From Mycetocola sp. (GTDB lineage Bacteria > Actinomycetota > Actinomycetes > Actinomycetales > Microbacteriaceae): a DNA stretch of 34,756 bases. The stretch spans positions 1 to 34,756 of the forward strand of contig NZ_JAODMP010000045.1 in assembly GCF_025464835.1 (NCBI RefSeq), in the 5' to 3' direction. Position 1 is the stretch's first letter, and the number at the start of each line of letters is the position of its first letter. Below, one piece after another: positions 1-8,270 of the stretch. Both the position numbers and the translations under genes were made by a program. The notes beneath the pieces are model-generated. The model saw only the letters and a list, made by a program, of their open reading frames with translations, ran no database searches and had not been told where the DNA came from.

Positions 1-5
1 CGGCC

Positions 6-1226
6 TCAATCGAAGGTCGCGTCGAGGGCGGCGCGCAGGTCCGCGATCAGGTCACCGGCGTCTTCCAGGCCCACCGAAAAGCGAAGGTGACCCCAGACGC
101 GGAAGTCCTCCGGGTAGTACGCGACGCGGGGACCGGCATCCGCCCCACCGGCGACGTGGACGATCAGGGATTCGTCATGCCCAAGCGAAACGGCTGAAGT
201 GACGACGCGAAGGTTCGCGATGAACCGGTCCTGTGTCGCCGCATCGCCGCGCACGGCGAACGCCATCATCCCGCCGAACCCGCTGCCTTGGAACTGTCGT
301 GCGGCGACGTCGTGCTGCGGATGCTCCGCAAGGCCCGGGTAGGCGACGAATGCGATCCGGGGGTCAGTCGCGAGAAATTCGGCGATCTTTTGGGCCGAGG
401 CCTGGTGTTGGGCGAGCCGCAATGGGAGCGTCACCGAGCCGCGCATGATCAGCCAGGCGTTGAACGGTGAGATCACCCCGCCGACGTCGACCATCGCATC
501 CGACTTGATCCGCCTGATCAAGTCGGAACCGCCGATCACCGTTCCGCCCATGGCGTCACCGTGCCCGTTGATGTACTTGGTGAGCGAATGCACGACGAGG
601 TCTGCCCCGTGCTCCAGCGGGCGGAACAGCGGAGGCGGGGTGAAGGTCGAGTCGACGCTGAGCAGCGCGCCCGCCTGATGGGCGATCGCAGCGACCGCGG
701 CGATGTCGGTGACCTTGGTGGTCGGGTTGCCGATCACTTCCACATGCACGAGGGCGGTCTCCGGCCGGATCGCAGCACGGACAGCCGCAGGGTCCGCGGC
801 ATCGACGAAGGTCGCCGTGATGCCGTACTTCTCGGGAAACAGTTCGGCGAACAGCCGGTAGATGGCTTCATAGGTGACGTCACCGACGACGACGTGGTCG
901 CCGGACTTCAGCAGGGTGAAGAAGACCGCGTGCAGGGCGGCGACGCCACTGGCCAGGACAACCGCATCCTCACCGTGCTCGAGTGCAGCGAGCTTCGCCT
1001 GAAGTCCCAGCTGATTCGTGCCGGAGTTCCGCGTGTACAACGGGACATCGGTCCCCGACCAGCTGATGGTGGACGCGTCCTCCGGCAGTCCATACGAGTT
1101 GGCCATGACGATCGGTGTGCGGATGGCTCCGGAACCGGGGTCAGTCACGTTGCCTGCGTGCACAGCCTGGCTGGGAAACGAGAGAGTCTCCGGGGAGTGC
1201 TTGTCGGGGCGGGGAAGCGAAGTCAT
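6..1226 (-). CDS. Cys/Met-metabolism PLP-dependent enzyme (cystathionine gamma-synthase/lyase-like)
   Basis: A 406-residue fold-type I PLP enzyme of the Cys/Met metabolism family, the group that makes or breaks C-S bonds in transsulfuration (cystathionine gamma-synthase, cystathionine or methionine gamma-lyase). Visible family landmarks are Tyr64 and Arg66 in YTRNSG (phosphate contact from the partner subunit), the SGVAA turn near 93-97, Asp192 in SVDSTF (contacts the pyridine nitrogen) and Lys217 in HSLTKYINGH, the expected Schiff-base lysine. The C-terminal domain carries VTSAVSLGHDESL, where the family usually has a substrate-facing S-L-G segment. Length is typical (about 380-420) and the gene looks intact. 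The start is supported by a leaderless-type hexamer TAGCCT 6 nt upstream. It lies 58 bp after the CCA-adding gene on the same strand but has its own promoter-like element. Synthase versus lyase cannot be decided from the sequence alone. Confidence 0.9.
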   Translation of the reverse strand: MTSLPRPDKHSPETLSFPSQAVHAGNVTDPGSGAIRTPIVMANSYGLPEDASTISWSGTDVPLYTRNSGTNQLGLQAKLAALEHGEDAVVLASGVAALHAVFFTLLKSGDHVVVGDVTYEAIYRLFAELFPEKYGITATFVDAADPAAVRAAIRPETALVHVEVIGNPTTKVTDIAAVAAIAHQAGALLSVDSTFTPPPLFRPLEHGADLVVHSLTKYINGHGDAMGGTVIGGSDLIRRIKSDAMVDVGGVISPFNAWLIMRGSVTLPLRLAQHQASAQKIAEFLATDPRIAFVAYPGLAEHPQHDVAARQFQGSGFGGMMAFAVRGDAATQDRFIANLRVVTSAVSLGHDESLIVHVAGGADAGPRVAYYPEDFRVWGHLRFSVGLEDAGDLIADLRAALDATFD

Positions 1227-1232
1227 GCCTTC

Positions 1233-1238
1233 AGGCTA
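1233..1238 (-). promoter_or_regulatory. Probable -10 element, leaderless start of the PLP enzyme gene
   Basis: TAGCCT on the minus strand lies exactly 6 nt before the ATG at 1226, so transcription would begin at or next to the start codon. A TTCGGA hexamer lies 17 bp further upstream as a possible -35. No Shine-Dalgarno is obvious. Confidence 0.6.
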
Positions 1239-1284
1239 TGCCCGCCAGGGAACCGTCCGAAAAGGGTGTCGGCGATCGGTGAGC

Positions 1285-2727
1285 TCACGCGCTCCGCTCT
1301 GCCCACCACGCCAGTAGGCGACGCTCTGCTTCTTCCTCGCCGAGGGGACCCTCGTCGAGGCGGAGCTCGAGCAGCCACTTGTAGGCCACACCCACCTCGC
1401 GGCCGGGTCGGATTCCCAGCACCCTTTGGATGGCGTTGCCGTCCAGGTCTGGCCGGACCGCCTCCATCTCCTCCTGCTCGCGCAGTTCAGCGATCCGCGC
1501 CTCGAGGTCGTCGTAGGCGAAACCGAGACGGTCGGCCTTGCGGCGATTCCTGGTGGTCACATCCGCCCGGGTGAGGATGTGCAACCGCTCGAGCAGGTGT
1601 CCGGCGTCACGGACGTACCGGCGGACCGCTGAATCGGTCCAGGCGCCCTCGGTATAGCCGAAGAACCGCAGGTGCAGTTCGATGAGCCGGGAGACGTCCT
1701 TGATCGTGTCGTTGTCGTACCGCAGTGCGGTGAGCCGCTTCTTCGCGAGCTTCGACCCGACCATGTCATGGTGGTAGAAACTCACCGCCCCGCCGGGTTC
1801 GAGTCGACGCGTCGCCGGTTTGCCGATGTCGTGCAGCAGCGCGGCCATGCGCAGGGTCAGGTCGGGTGCCGCACCGGGGTGGCGCGACTTCTCGTAACCG
1901 ATCGCCTGCTCGAGCACCGTCAGTGAGTGCTGGTAGACGTCCTTGTGATGGTGGTGTTCGTCGATCTCCAGCCGCAGCGCAGGAACCTCCGGCAGCACGA
2001 TCTGTGCGAGTCCCGATTCGACGAGCAATTCGATGCCCGCGCGCGGCTCGTCGGTGAGGAGCAGCTTGGACAGTTCGACCTGCATCCGCTCCACTGACAC
2101 GATCCGGATACTGTCGGCCATCGCCGACATGGCGGCCCGGGTTTCGGCGTCGACGACGAACCCGAGCTGGCTGGCGAACCGTGCGGCGCGCATCATGCGC
2201 AGCGGGTCGTCGCCGAAACTCACCTCGGGGGTGCTCGGTGTACGCAGTGTCCGTGCGAGAAGGTCCTCGACTCCACCGCACGGGTCGACGAGTTTCACCT
2301 CGGGCACCCGCAAGGCCATCGCGTTGACCGTGAAGTCACGGCGCTTGAGGTCGCCATCGAGGCTGTTCCCGAAAGCGACGACCGGTTTGCGGGTCACGCC
2401 GTCGTAGGCATCCGCCCGGTAGGTGGTGATCTCCACCATTTCGGAGGCGTCCCCGGTCACGACGCGAGCGCCGATCGTGCCGAAATCCCGGCCGATGTCC
2501 CACCGGGCGTCGGAGATCGGGGTGATGATGCGGAGGATCTCATCGGGCGACGCGTTCGTCGTGAAGTCCAGGTCGCTGACGACGCGGCCCAGCATGGCGT
2601 CGCGCACCGGCCCGCCAACCAGCGAGAGTTCAAAGCCGGCGGAGGCGAAAGCGGATGCCACCTTCGCGACGGCCGGGGATGCGGCGAGTTCCGACAGGCG
2701 CACCAACGATTCCGCCATACTCACCAT
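1285..2727 (-). CDS. cca: CCA tRNA nucleotidyltransferase
   Basis: Adds or repairs the 3' CCA end of tRNAs from CTP and ATP in the cytoplasm. The class II nucleotidyltransferase head is clear: GGPVRD at about residues 38-43, then SDLDF (51-55) supplying the two metal-binding aspartates, and RRDFTVNAMA near 130, the base- and ribose-recognition region. FGDDPLRMMRAARFA follows in the neck. An HD phosphohydrolase-like domain follows (LLHDIGKP with upstream HHHHKDVYQHS), as in most actinobacterial CCA enzymes annotated cca or pcnA. I chose the start at 2727 (480 aa) because TACGAT lies 7 nt upstream and the conserved region begins just after it. The frame is open to 2835, but that extension looks non-coding. 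An ATG three codons downstream (2718) is possible. Confidence 0.95.
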   Translation of the reverse strand: MVSMAESLVRLSELAASPAVAKVASAFASAGFELSLVGGPVRDAMLGRVVSDLDFTTNASPDEILRIITPISDARWDIGRDFGTIGARVVTGDASEMVEITTYRADAYDGVTRKPVVAFGNSLDGDLKRRDFTVNAMALRVPEVKLVDPCGGVEDLLARTLRTPSTPEVSFGDDPLRMMRAARFASQLGFVVDAETRAAMSAMADSIRIVSVERMQVELSKLLLTDEPRAGIELLVESGLAQIVLPEVPALRLEIDEHHHHKDVYQHSLTVLEQAIGYEKSRHPGAAPDLTLRMAALLHDIGKPATRRLEPGGAVSFYHHDMVGSKLAKKRLTALRYDNDTIKDVSRLIELHLRFFGYTEGAWTDSAVRRYVRDAGHLLERLHILTRADVTTRNRRKADRLGFAYDDLEARIAELREQEEMEAVRPDLDGNAIQRVLGIRPGREVGVAYKWLLELRLDEGPLGEEEAERRLLAWWAERSA

Positions 2728-2734
2728 GCGCTCA

Positions 2735-2740
2735 ATCGTA
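2735..2740 (-). promoter_or_regulatory. Probable -10 element for cca (near-leaderless)
   Basis: TACGAT on the minus strand, 7 nt before the ATG at 2727. This supports the downstream start rather than the longer open frame. Confidence 0.5.
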
Positions 2741-2941
2741 GCGATCCTCGGGATCACCATCGAACCGTGCTGGGTACGGAACATGGGATCACCCGGCACG
2801 TCGGCGTCAACAACCGGCGTGCCGGGAAGATCCACCTGTTAGGGAACAGGGATTTTCACAGTCCACCCGACCCGCTGTTCAAGCTGCCCCGCAGGAACAG
2901 TTCGTCGAATTTCGCTGACTCCAGTGTCCGCGATCCGCGCC

Positions 2942-2963
2942 GGGAAGCCCCTAGGGACTTCCC
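2942..2963 (-). terminator. Near-perfect palindrome at the end of the LuxR-type gene
   Basis: GGGAAG-C-CCCTAGGG-A-CTTCCC, a 22-bp palindrome with a single mismatched pair, overlaps the TAG stop of the large regulator. As RNA it could fold into a strong hairpin ending the regulator transcript. There is no T-run, so an intrinsic terminator is only an inference. Between here and the cca start (2728-2941) I see no convincing gene. Confidence 0.4.
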
Positions 2964-5446
2964 CTAGTTTCCTCGAGAACGCCGCGGATCCCCCGCCGGG
3001 ACGACAGCCCGAGCTTCGCCAGCACATTGCCCATGTGGTATTCGACACCCTTCACCGACACGAACAGCTTGCCGGCCACCTCCCGGTTCGTCAGCCCGAG
3101 CGCTGCCAGGTGCGCCACCTCGCGTTCCCGGCTGCTGAGCACGGCGAGAGGGTCGGCGGCCGGGACGTTCGCCGACCCGAGCGCCTCCGTGAGCAGCTGT
3201 TGCCACCAGTCCCGTTCGATCTGCGCGTGCACCGGCTCACGTTCGATGGCCTGCCTGGCGAGGAGCACAGCTGTTGCCGAGTCTCCGGACGCTCTCGCGG
3301 TGAGGGCGCGCGCGAAGTCGGCGAGGCGACGGTAGCCAGGAGTCCGCAGCGCCGCCGGCATGGCTTCGGCTTCGGCGAGCCACCTCTCGGCAGACTCCGC
3401 GTCGCCCCGAGCGGCTGGCACCAATGCTGCAACCGCGTATGCGGATGCGCGCACCCACGGGTTCTCGACATCGCCCGAGATCGAAGCTGCCGCTGTCGCC
3501 GCGGCTGCCGCGGCATCCCACTCCCCGTTCCGGAAACGGGCCAGGGCGAGGTCGATCCGACCGTTCGGTGATAGTTCGGGCCGGCCCAGGTCAGCGAGCG
3601 CCAGCCCTTCCTCGAGGTCGGCGATCGCCTCAGGCAACCGGTGCTGCTGGCGTAGAAGAGAGCCGCGAGTGAGCAACAGGACGGCGTGTGCAGGCTGCAG
3701 GCCTCCTCGCTCACGCGCGTCGGTGATCAGCGTCGTCAGACGGTCGTGACCCACGTCTGCGGCCCCCGACTGCCACGCGGCGAGCGCGTTCGAGGAGACG
3801 GCGTGCGCTTCGAGCTCGTCGAGGTCGAATCCACCGGTCGTATCATCTTCTTCACTTCTGCGCAGTTCCGGGAGGGCGTCGATGACCGTTCGGGAATGCC
3901 GGACGCTCGGTTCGAAGTCGTCCATCAGACGCGTCATCTCGGCAAGGGTCTGATTGGCGACGGCCTGCATCGTGCGCGCCCTGAGGCTGGTCACCCGTTT
4001 CGACGCCGCCGCACGGTGCAGGTGCCGGATGCCGAGAGCGACGTCGCCGGATGCCAACGCAGCGTTCCCGAGCAGCAGCTCGCGTTCGGGCCCCGTGCTG
4101 AGGTTCTCGAACTCACCAACCGCGGTCGCGAGCAGGTCGAAACGGCCGGAGGCGACGGCATGGACACCGGCATCGATGGTTCGGCGTTCCTTGTCGGGAA
4201 GGGCAGTGCTCAGCAGGGCAGACCACCGCGCATATCGGAAGGCGCGGTCAACCTGATGTTCCTCAGCCGCCTGCCTGGCCGCCGTTTCGAGTTCCTCGGC
4301 GAGGGCGTCGTCGGGTTCCGCTGCGGCATGAGCACGGTGGTCGAGCCCGCGCGCACCACCGATCACCTGCCCCGCCTCGGCGTGGAGTTCCCTTCGAGCC
4401 TGGAGGGTTATGCCCCGAACGATGACAGCCCGCACCCGTTCATGCGGCATGACGACGGCGGAGTCGTCGGCGGTCAGAGTCACGAGTCCGGTCGCGCTGG
4501 CTTCGTCGATGTCGGCGCCGGTCACGTCGAAGCCGCCGTATCGCTCCGCGATCGCAGCGATGTCCGGAATAGCGGCGGTGTCCTGCAGCACGGCGACGAT
4601 CTCGATGACGGCGCGAGCCGCCGGCCGGAGTCTCTCGATGGTGCCCTGCGTGACAGCGCGGAAACCCGGGACTGCAGGCGGGGTGCCCTGCAGCATCCGC
4701 TCCAACGATCCGAGCGGGTCGCTGCTGGAGACGGCCAGGTTGAGAAGCGTTTGGAGGTGAAGGGGGTTGCCGTCCGTCGCCGCAACGAGACCGGAAGCAA
4801 GCCGGCGAGGAGGAGAGATCCCCGTCCGTTGCTTCAGAAGCATGCTGACGTGGTCGACAGTGAGCCCGCCGACGGAGAGACGGACGCCACGCTCCTCATC
4901 GGCAACCAGCAGTCGCATCCGTTCAAGGAACGGGGTTTCCTCGGGGTGTGCGGCGATGAGGACGAGCAGACGGTCTCGAAACGAGCGTCGGCCGGCGAAC
5001 CACAGGGCGTCGGCCGAGCGCTGGTCCAGCCACTGGGCGTCATCGATGGTGATGCAGGTGGCCCCCTCTCCAGCGTCGATCAGGTTGAGCAGGGCCGCCC
5101 CGGCAATCATCGCGGGCACTTCCGGGGCGATTCCGCCGGAGAGGATAGGTTCGAGGTCGCCCTCTTCCTCCACCTGTCGGAGCAGTTGGTTGAGGACACC
5201 GTACGGCAATTCCGCCTCGTTCTCATCTGCGACGGCGGAATGGGTGGGCCACAGCGCGACAGAGGCAGCGGCCGCGCGAAGCAGGGCGGACTTACCGAAG
5301 CCCGACTCCCCTTCGATCAGCACGAACCGCGCGCTTCCTGCCCGCACCCCGGCCACCGCCCTGGCCACAGCGCCAAGCTGCCGATCCCGCCCGACAAGGG
5401 TCGGGCGGCCGGCAGGCACATCGGGGAGCAGATGGGTGGCTGACAT
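2951..5446 (-). CDS. Large ATP-binding LuxR-family regulator (LAL type)
   Basis: An 831-residue regulator with the LAL layout: an N-terminal AAA/STAND-type ATPase, a long alpha-helical middle and a C-terminal LuxR helix-turn-helix. The Walker A motif is GESGFGKSALL at about 46-56. A Walker B-like stretch, CITIDDAQWLD, lies near 135-145. The middle is Ala/Leu-rich and TPR-like, as is usual for the signal-sensing part. The C-terminal end has LSSREREVAHLAALGLTNRE followed by VKGVEYHMGNVLAKLG, a full LuxR HTH with the recognition helix. Such proteins usually activate target promoters after binding a ligand and ATP; the ligand here is unknown. The nearest genes do not point to a target. Start: ATG at 5446 with weak ribosome binding. 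A TACGCT hexamer lies 10 nt upstream (5457-5462), implying a very short leader. Confidence 0.9.
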   Translation of the reverse strand: MSATHLLPDVPAGRPTLVGRDRQLGAVARAVAGVRAGSARFVLIEGESGFGKSALLRAAAASVALWPTHSAVADENEAELPYGVLNQLLRQVEEEGDLEPILSGGIAPEVPAMIAGAALLNLIDAGEGATCITIDDAQWLDQRSADALWFAGRRSFRDRLLVLIAAHPEETPFLERMRLLVADEERGVRLSVGGLTVDHVSMLLKQRTGISPPRRLASGLVAATDGNPLHLQTLLNLAVSSSDPLGSLERMLQGTPPAVPGFRAVTQGTIERLRPAARAVIEIVAVLQDTAAIPDIAAIAERYGGFDVTGADIDEASATGLVTLTADDSAVVMPHERVRAVIVRGITLQARRELHAEAGQVIGGARGLDHRAHAAAEPDDALAEELETAARQAAEEHQVDRAFRYARWSALLSTALPDKERRTIDAGVHAVASGRFDLLATAVGEFENLSTGPERELLLGNAALASGDVALGIRHLHRAAASKRVTSLRARTMQAVANQTLAEMTRLMDDFEPSVRHSRTVIDALPELRRSEEDDTTGGFDLDELEAHAVSSNALAAWQSGAADVGHDRLTTLITDARERGGLQPAHAVLLLTRGSLLRQQHRLPEAIADLEEGLALADLGRPELSPNGRIDLALARFRNGEWDAAAAAATAAASISGDVENPWVRASAYAVAALVPAARGDAESAERWLAEAEAMPAALRTPGYRRLADFARALTARASGDSATAVLLARQAIEREPVHAQIERDWWQQLLTEALGSANVPAADPLAVLSSREREVAHLAALGLTNREVAGKLFVSVKGVEYHMGNVLAKLGLSSRRGIRGVLEETRGSP

Positions 5447-5530
5447 GGGACAACCCAGCGTATTGACCGGGAGCAGCTGGCGCTCATCCCTTTCGCGGGG
5501 TTGACGGCGCAGCGACGGGCTGGATACGGG

Positions 5531-5839
5531 TTACAGAGCGGGCCCCGGCGCGGACACCGGGTACCAGCGTCCGCCGTCGCGGACGGTTACCGCCCAGGCT
5601 GCCGGCTCGGCGACGCTCGCCAGCCGGTGCACGACCTCGGAACCCACTCGCCACCCTGTGCCCACGTCGTCAGCGGTGTAACGGACGACTACGCGAGCCG
5701 CGCCGCGCACGACGGCGACGTCGGATGCCTCCACCACGGCCCTCGCGGCGGCAGCCGCAGCCGCGAATGGCAGCACCGACTCCGGGTCGACGCCAGGGCG
5801 GAGCGCACCGATCGTCACGGTCACACGGAAGGAAGGCAT
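5531..5839 (-). CDS. Small conserved-looking protein of unknown function
   Basis: A 102-residue protein beginning MPSFRVTVTIGALRPGVD. It alternates beta-like stretches with an Ala-rich helix (FAAAAAAARAVVEASD) and ends with WAVTVRDGGRWYPVS. I do not recognise the family and see no catalytic motif, signal peptide or membrane helix. The frame is open upstream to 5959, but that part is Arg/Pro-rich and overlaps the divergent transporter gene. The start at 5839 is fixed by a leaderless-type TACGCT exactly 6 nt upstream. It is divergent from the SulP gene across 53 bp, so the two promoters sit side by side and could be co-regulated. Confidence 0.65.
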   Translation of the reverse strand: MPSFRVTVTIGALRPGVDPESVLPFAAAAAAARAVVEASDVAVVRGAARVVVRYTADDVGTGWRVGSEVVHRLASVAEPAAWAVTVRDGGRWYPVSAPGPAL

Positions 5840-5845
5840 CCACCA

Positions 5846-5851
5846 AGCGTA
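5846..5851 (-). promoter_or_regulatory. Probable -10 element, leaderless start of the small 5839 gene
   Basis: TACGCT on the minus strand with a 6-nt spacer (TTGGTG G-rich) before the ATG at 5839. It is paired with an opposite-facing element at 5881-5886. Confidence 0.6.
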
Positions 5852-5880
5852 CGGTGGCTGCTGCCGACGCGGGCTGCGCC

Positions 5881-5886
5881 TACAGT
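5881..5886 (+). promoter_or_regulatory. Probable -10 element, leaderless start of the SulP gene
   Basis: TACAGT, 6 nt before the GTG at 5893. With the opposite-facing element at 5846-5851 it forms a compact divergent promoter pair. Confidence 0.6.
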
Positions 5887-5892
5887 TGAACG

Positions 5893-7398
5893 GTGCCGTC
5901 ACTTCCACCAAATACCGTCCGCGCAGACACACCCCTCTCCCCGACTGTTCTGCAGACACTCCGGAATCCGAAGGCGTTCAGCGTCGAGGTGCTCGCTGGC
6001 GTCGTCACCACCCTCGCCCTGATTCCCGAGGTCATCTCGTTCTCGGTGATCGCCGGCGTCGACCCCAAGGTGAGCCTGGTCGCATCCGTCGTCCTGGCGA
6101 TCTCGATGTCCGTCCTCGGCGGCCGGCCGGCGATGATCACGGCCGCGGCGGGCGCCGTTGCACTCGTCGTCGCACCGCTCGTCAAGGAGCAGGGCGTCGA
6201 ATACCTGCTGCCGGCTGTGATCCTCGCCGGCATCATCCAGATCGTGTTCGGTGTGACGGGCCTGGCACGCCTCATGCGGTTCATTCCCCGCTCGGTGATG
6301 ATCGGCTTCGTGAACGCGCTCGGCATCCTCATCTTCACCGCGCAGGTTCCTCACCTGCTTGGGGTGCCCTGGCTGGTCTACCCGTTGTTCGCTCTGACGG
6401 CCCTGATCGTCCTGGTCCTCCCCCGCATCACCAAGGCAGTGCCGGCCCCGCTTGTCGCCATCGTTGTGGTCACAGCCATCACGATGATCGCGCACCTCTC
6501 CATCCCCACTGTCGGCGACGAAGGAGACATCGCGGGCGGGCTCCCCGGCATCACACCACTTCTTGTGCCGCTCAACCTCGAAACCCTGCGCATCATCCTG
6601 CCGACCGCGTTGAGCGTCGCCTTCGTCGGCCTCATGGAGACCCTTCTCACTGCGAAACTCGTCGATGACATCACCGACACACGGTCCGCGAAGGGCCGTG
6701 AATCCTGGGCGCTCGGCATCGCCAACATCCTCGCCGGTTCCTACGGCGGTATCGCCGGTTGCGCCATGATCGGTCAAACCGTCGTCAACGTGAAGCTCGG
6801 CCGCGCCCGCACCCGCATCTCCACTTTCGTTGCCGGGATCTTCCTCCTGCTGCTTGTCACGGTGCTGAGCGACGTGATGGAGCAGATCCCGATGGTCGCG
6901 CTCGCCGCTGTGATGATGATCGTCGCGATCACCACCGTCAACTGGCACAGCGTCGCACCGGCCACCCTGAAACGGATGCCTCTACCCGAGACAGCCGTCA
7001 TGGTCACCACGGTGGGAGTCGTGGTGCTCACCCACAACCTTGCGATCGGTGTCGCCGTCGGCGTTCTCCTCGCTATGGTGCTCTTCGCTCGGCGGATCGC
7101 CCACGTCGCCCGGGTGGACCGCAACCTCTCCGCCGACGGCACATCGGTTCGGTACACGGTTCGCGGGCCCCTGTTCTTCGGCTCGAGCAATGACCTCGTC
7201 GAACAGTTCTCGTACGGCGTCGACCCGGCCGAGGTCACCGTGGATTTCACGGCGGCGCAGATCTGGGACGCCTCAACGGTCGCCGTGCTGGACTCGGTGG
7301 AGTCGAAGTATGCCGCTCACGGCGCAACCGTCACCTTCGTCGGGCTGGACGAGCGATCGACGGTGCTTCACGGCCGGCTCACGGGCAAGCTGGGGTAG
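5893..7398 (+). CDS. SulP-family anion transporter with STAS domain
   Basis: A 501-residue integral membrane protein of the SulP (SLC26-like) family, which moves sulfate, bicarbonate or other anions, often with Na+ or H+. The N-terminal two thirds is a series of hydrophobic helices. It starts with the family pattern FSVEVLAGVVTTLALIPEVI, followed by FSVIAGVDPKVSL and VLGGRPAMITAAAGAVALVV. A cytoplasmic STAS domain occupies roughly 415-495 (VRYTVRGPLFFGSSNDLVEQ, then VTVDFTAAQIWDASTVAVLD). The motif and length fit the shorter YbaR/BicA-like bacterial members rather than long sulfate permeases; the substrate cannot be assigned. The GTG start is set by TACAGT 6 nt upstream. The stop is only 3 bp from the stop of the convergent DUF4255 gene, so the transcripts must overlap or end inside each other. 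Confidence 0.9.
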   Translation: MPSLPPNTVRADTPLSPTVLQTLRNPKAFSVEVLAGVVTTLALIPEVISFSVIAGVDPKVSLVASVVLAISMSVLGGRPAMITAAAGAVALVVAPLVKEQGVEYLLPAVILAGIIQIVFGVTGLARLMRFIPRSVMIGFVNALGILIFTAQVPHLLGVPWLVYPLFALTALIVLVLPRITKAVPAPLVAIVVVTAITMIAHLSIPTVGDEGDIAGGLPGITPLLVPLNLETLRIILPTALSVAFVGLMETLLTAKLVDDITDTRSAKGRESWALGIANILAGSYGGIAGCAMIGQTVVNVKLGRARTRISTFVAGIFLLLLVTVLSDVMEQIPMVALAAVMMIVAITTVNWHSVAPATLKRMPLPETAVMVTTVGVVVLTHNLAIGVAVGVLLAMVLFARRIAHVARVDRNLSADGTSVRYTVRGPLFFGSSNDLVEQFSYGVDPAEVTVDFTAAQIWDASTVAVLDSVESKYAAHGATVTFVGLDERSTVLHGRLTGKLG

Positions 7399-7401
7399 AC
7401 C

Positions 7402-7881
7402 TCAGCCGCTCACCGTAAACGTCGCGATGATGCCGAAGGTGAGGCGAAGTGGCCTGGACGAAGCCAGCCAGAGCTTGGCGAGGTTCTCCATGCTGATCGA
7501 CTGGCTGCGCAGCTGCACGTTCGTCGACCGGTCGCCGAACGGGACGGCGAGCACGGGGTTCTGCTGCACGACGGCGCGCGCTGTGCCGAACGCGCGGTGG
7601 CTGACCGCATCGGCGTCGGACGCGTCGCCGGGGTATGCGCTGAGCAGGTAGAACAGCTCGGCGATGTTGTGGGTCGTTCCTGGGGGTTCGTGGCCGTCCC
7701 GGTAGCCGGTGAGATCGTCATGGTAGAGGAACAGGTTGACGGATGCTCCGAAGACGCCGTCGCGGGCGGCATCCAGGGTGCGTGCCGTCACCTGCAGCTT
7801 CGCGGGAGCTGCCGACAGCAGCTGTTGCAGGGTGAGCGTGGTCGACGCGATGGTCTGCCCGTAGGAGGAGAGGGTCGGCAT
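7402..7881 (-). CDS. DUF4255 (Pvc16-like) protein, isolated from any injection-system locus
   Basis: A 159-residue protein that resembles the N-terminal domain of Pvc16 (DUF4255). In extracellular contractile injection systems and related phage-tail-like loci this protein caps or terminates the tail tube. The resemblance is in the order of motifs: an early VNLFLYHDDLTGYRD segment, then LFYLLSAYPGDASDADAVSH in place of the family's 'L.YL..A.......A...LG' stretch, a following AVVQQNPVL, and a C-terminal LAKLWLASSRPLRLTFGIIA with the L..LW......R.S..Y pattern. Assignment is by recalled family pattern, not a search. The start is ATG at 7881 with GGAG 5 nt upstream. No sheath, tube, baseplate or ATPase gene is in this window. 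Its neighbours are a convergent SulP transporter and a decayed glycosylase. Confidence 0.7.
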   Translation of the reverse strand: MPTLSSYGQTIASTTLTLQQLLSAAPAKLQVTARTLDAARDGVFGASVNLFLYHDDLTGYRDGHEPPGTTHNIAELFYLLSAYPGDASDADAVSHRAFGTARAVVQQNPVLAVPFGDRSTNVQLRSQSISMENLAKLWLASSRPLRLTFGIIATFTVSG

Positions 7882-7975
7882 TCGAACTCCGATGTCCGGG
7901 GCGGGAAACCGCCTGTGATCGCGACGCTACTCCGAAGAGGCGTCGGCGGGAAGGCGTTGCCGCATCAGGGAGAGG

Positions 7976-8222
7976 GTTGTCGAGAGTGAACGCGACCAGC
8001 GTCGACGGAGCCCCGACCATCTTTGGTTCAGGCGCGGAAGAGCCGCTCGGGTCGTGAAACCGCGCCCACCCGTGTCTTCCCAGCGAGATGACGAGGTGCA
8101 CAGCTTCGCCGACGGAAATGTCGACGTGCTTGCCGTGGCGCGTTGCTCCCCGCACCCGCTCGCCGAGTCAGCCGGGTCCTGAGATCCTCGACGAGTGCCT
8201 GCACTTCTGGGGACTCGGGCAT
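7976..8222 (-). pseudogene. Remnant of a formamidopyrimidine-DNA glycosylase/Nei-family gene
   Basis: Translation from 8222 gives MPESPEVQALVEDLRTRLTR, the N-terminus of the Fpg/Nei family, where Pro2 and Glu3 are the catalytic residues (the usual start is MPELPEVE). After about 21 codons homology continues in another frame from about 8155 as GATRHGKHVDISVGEAVHLV followed by SLGRHGWARFHD, matching the family's 'V.RRGKFL.L....LV..LGM.G'. About 25-30 codons normally between these blocks are missing, and the frame changes at 8155-8160. The helix-two-turns-helix domain and the C-terminal zinc finger are absent; homology fades near 7976. The gene has therefore lost an internal piece and everything after roughly residue 90. 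Nothing else is apparent in 7882-8270. The bases from 7882 to 7975 presumably serve as upstream region of the DUF4255 gene. Confidence 0.8.
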
Positions 8223-8270
8223 GACGTCATGCGTTGCACGCCAGCTGGCGCCCCGGGAAGCACCGTTTGC

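Noticed and set aside
3686-5443. Long plus-strand open frame (585 codons) opposite the LuxR-type regulator
   Set aside because: It is a GC-skew artefact on the antisense of a gene with clear Walker and HTH motifs. The translation has no domain and biased Arg/Gly composition.
5899-6948. Minus-strand open frame (349 codons) opposite the SulP gene
   Set aside because: Mirror of hydrophobic helices; an Asp/His/Arg-rich translation with no family resemblance.
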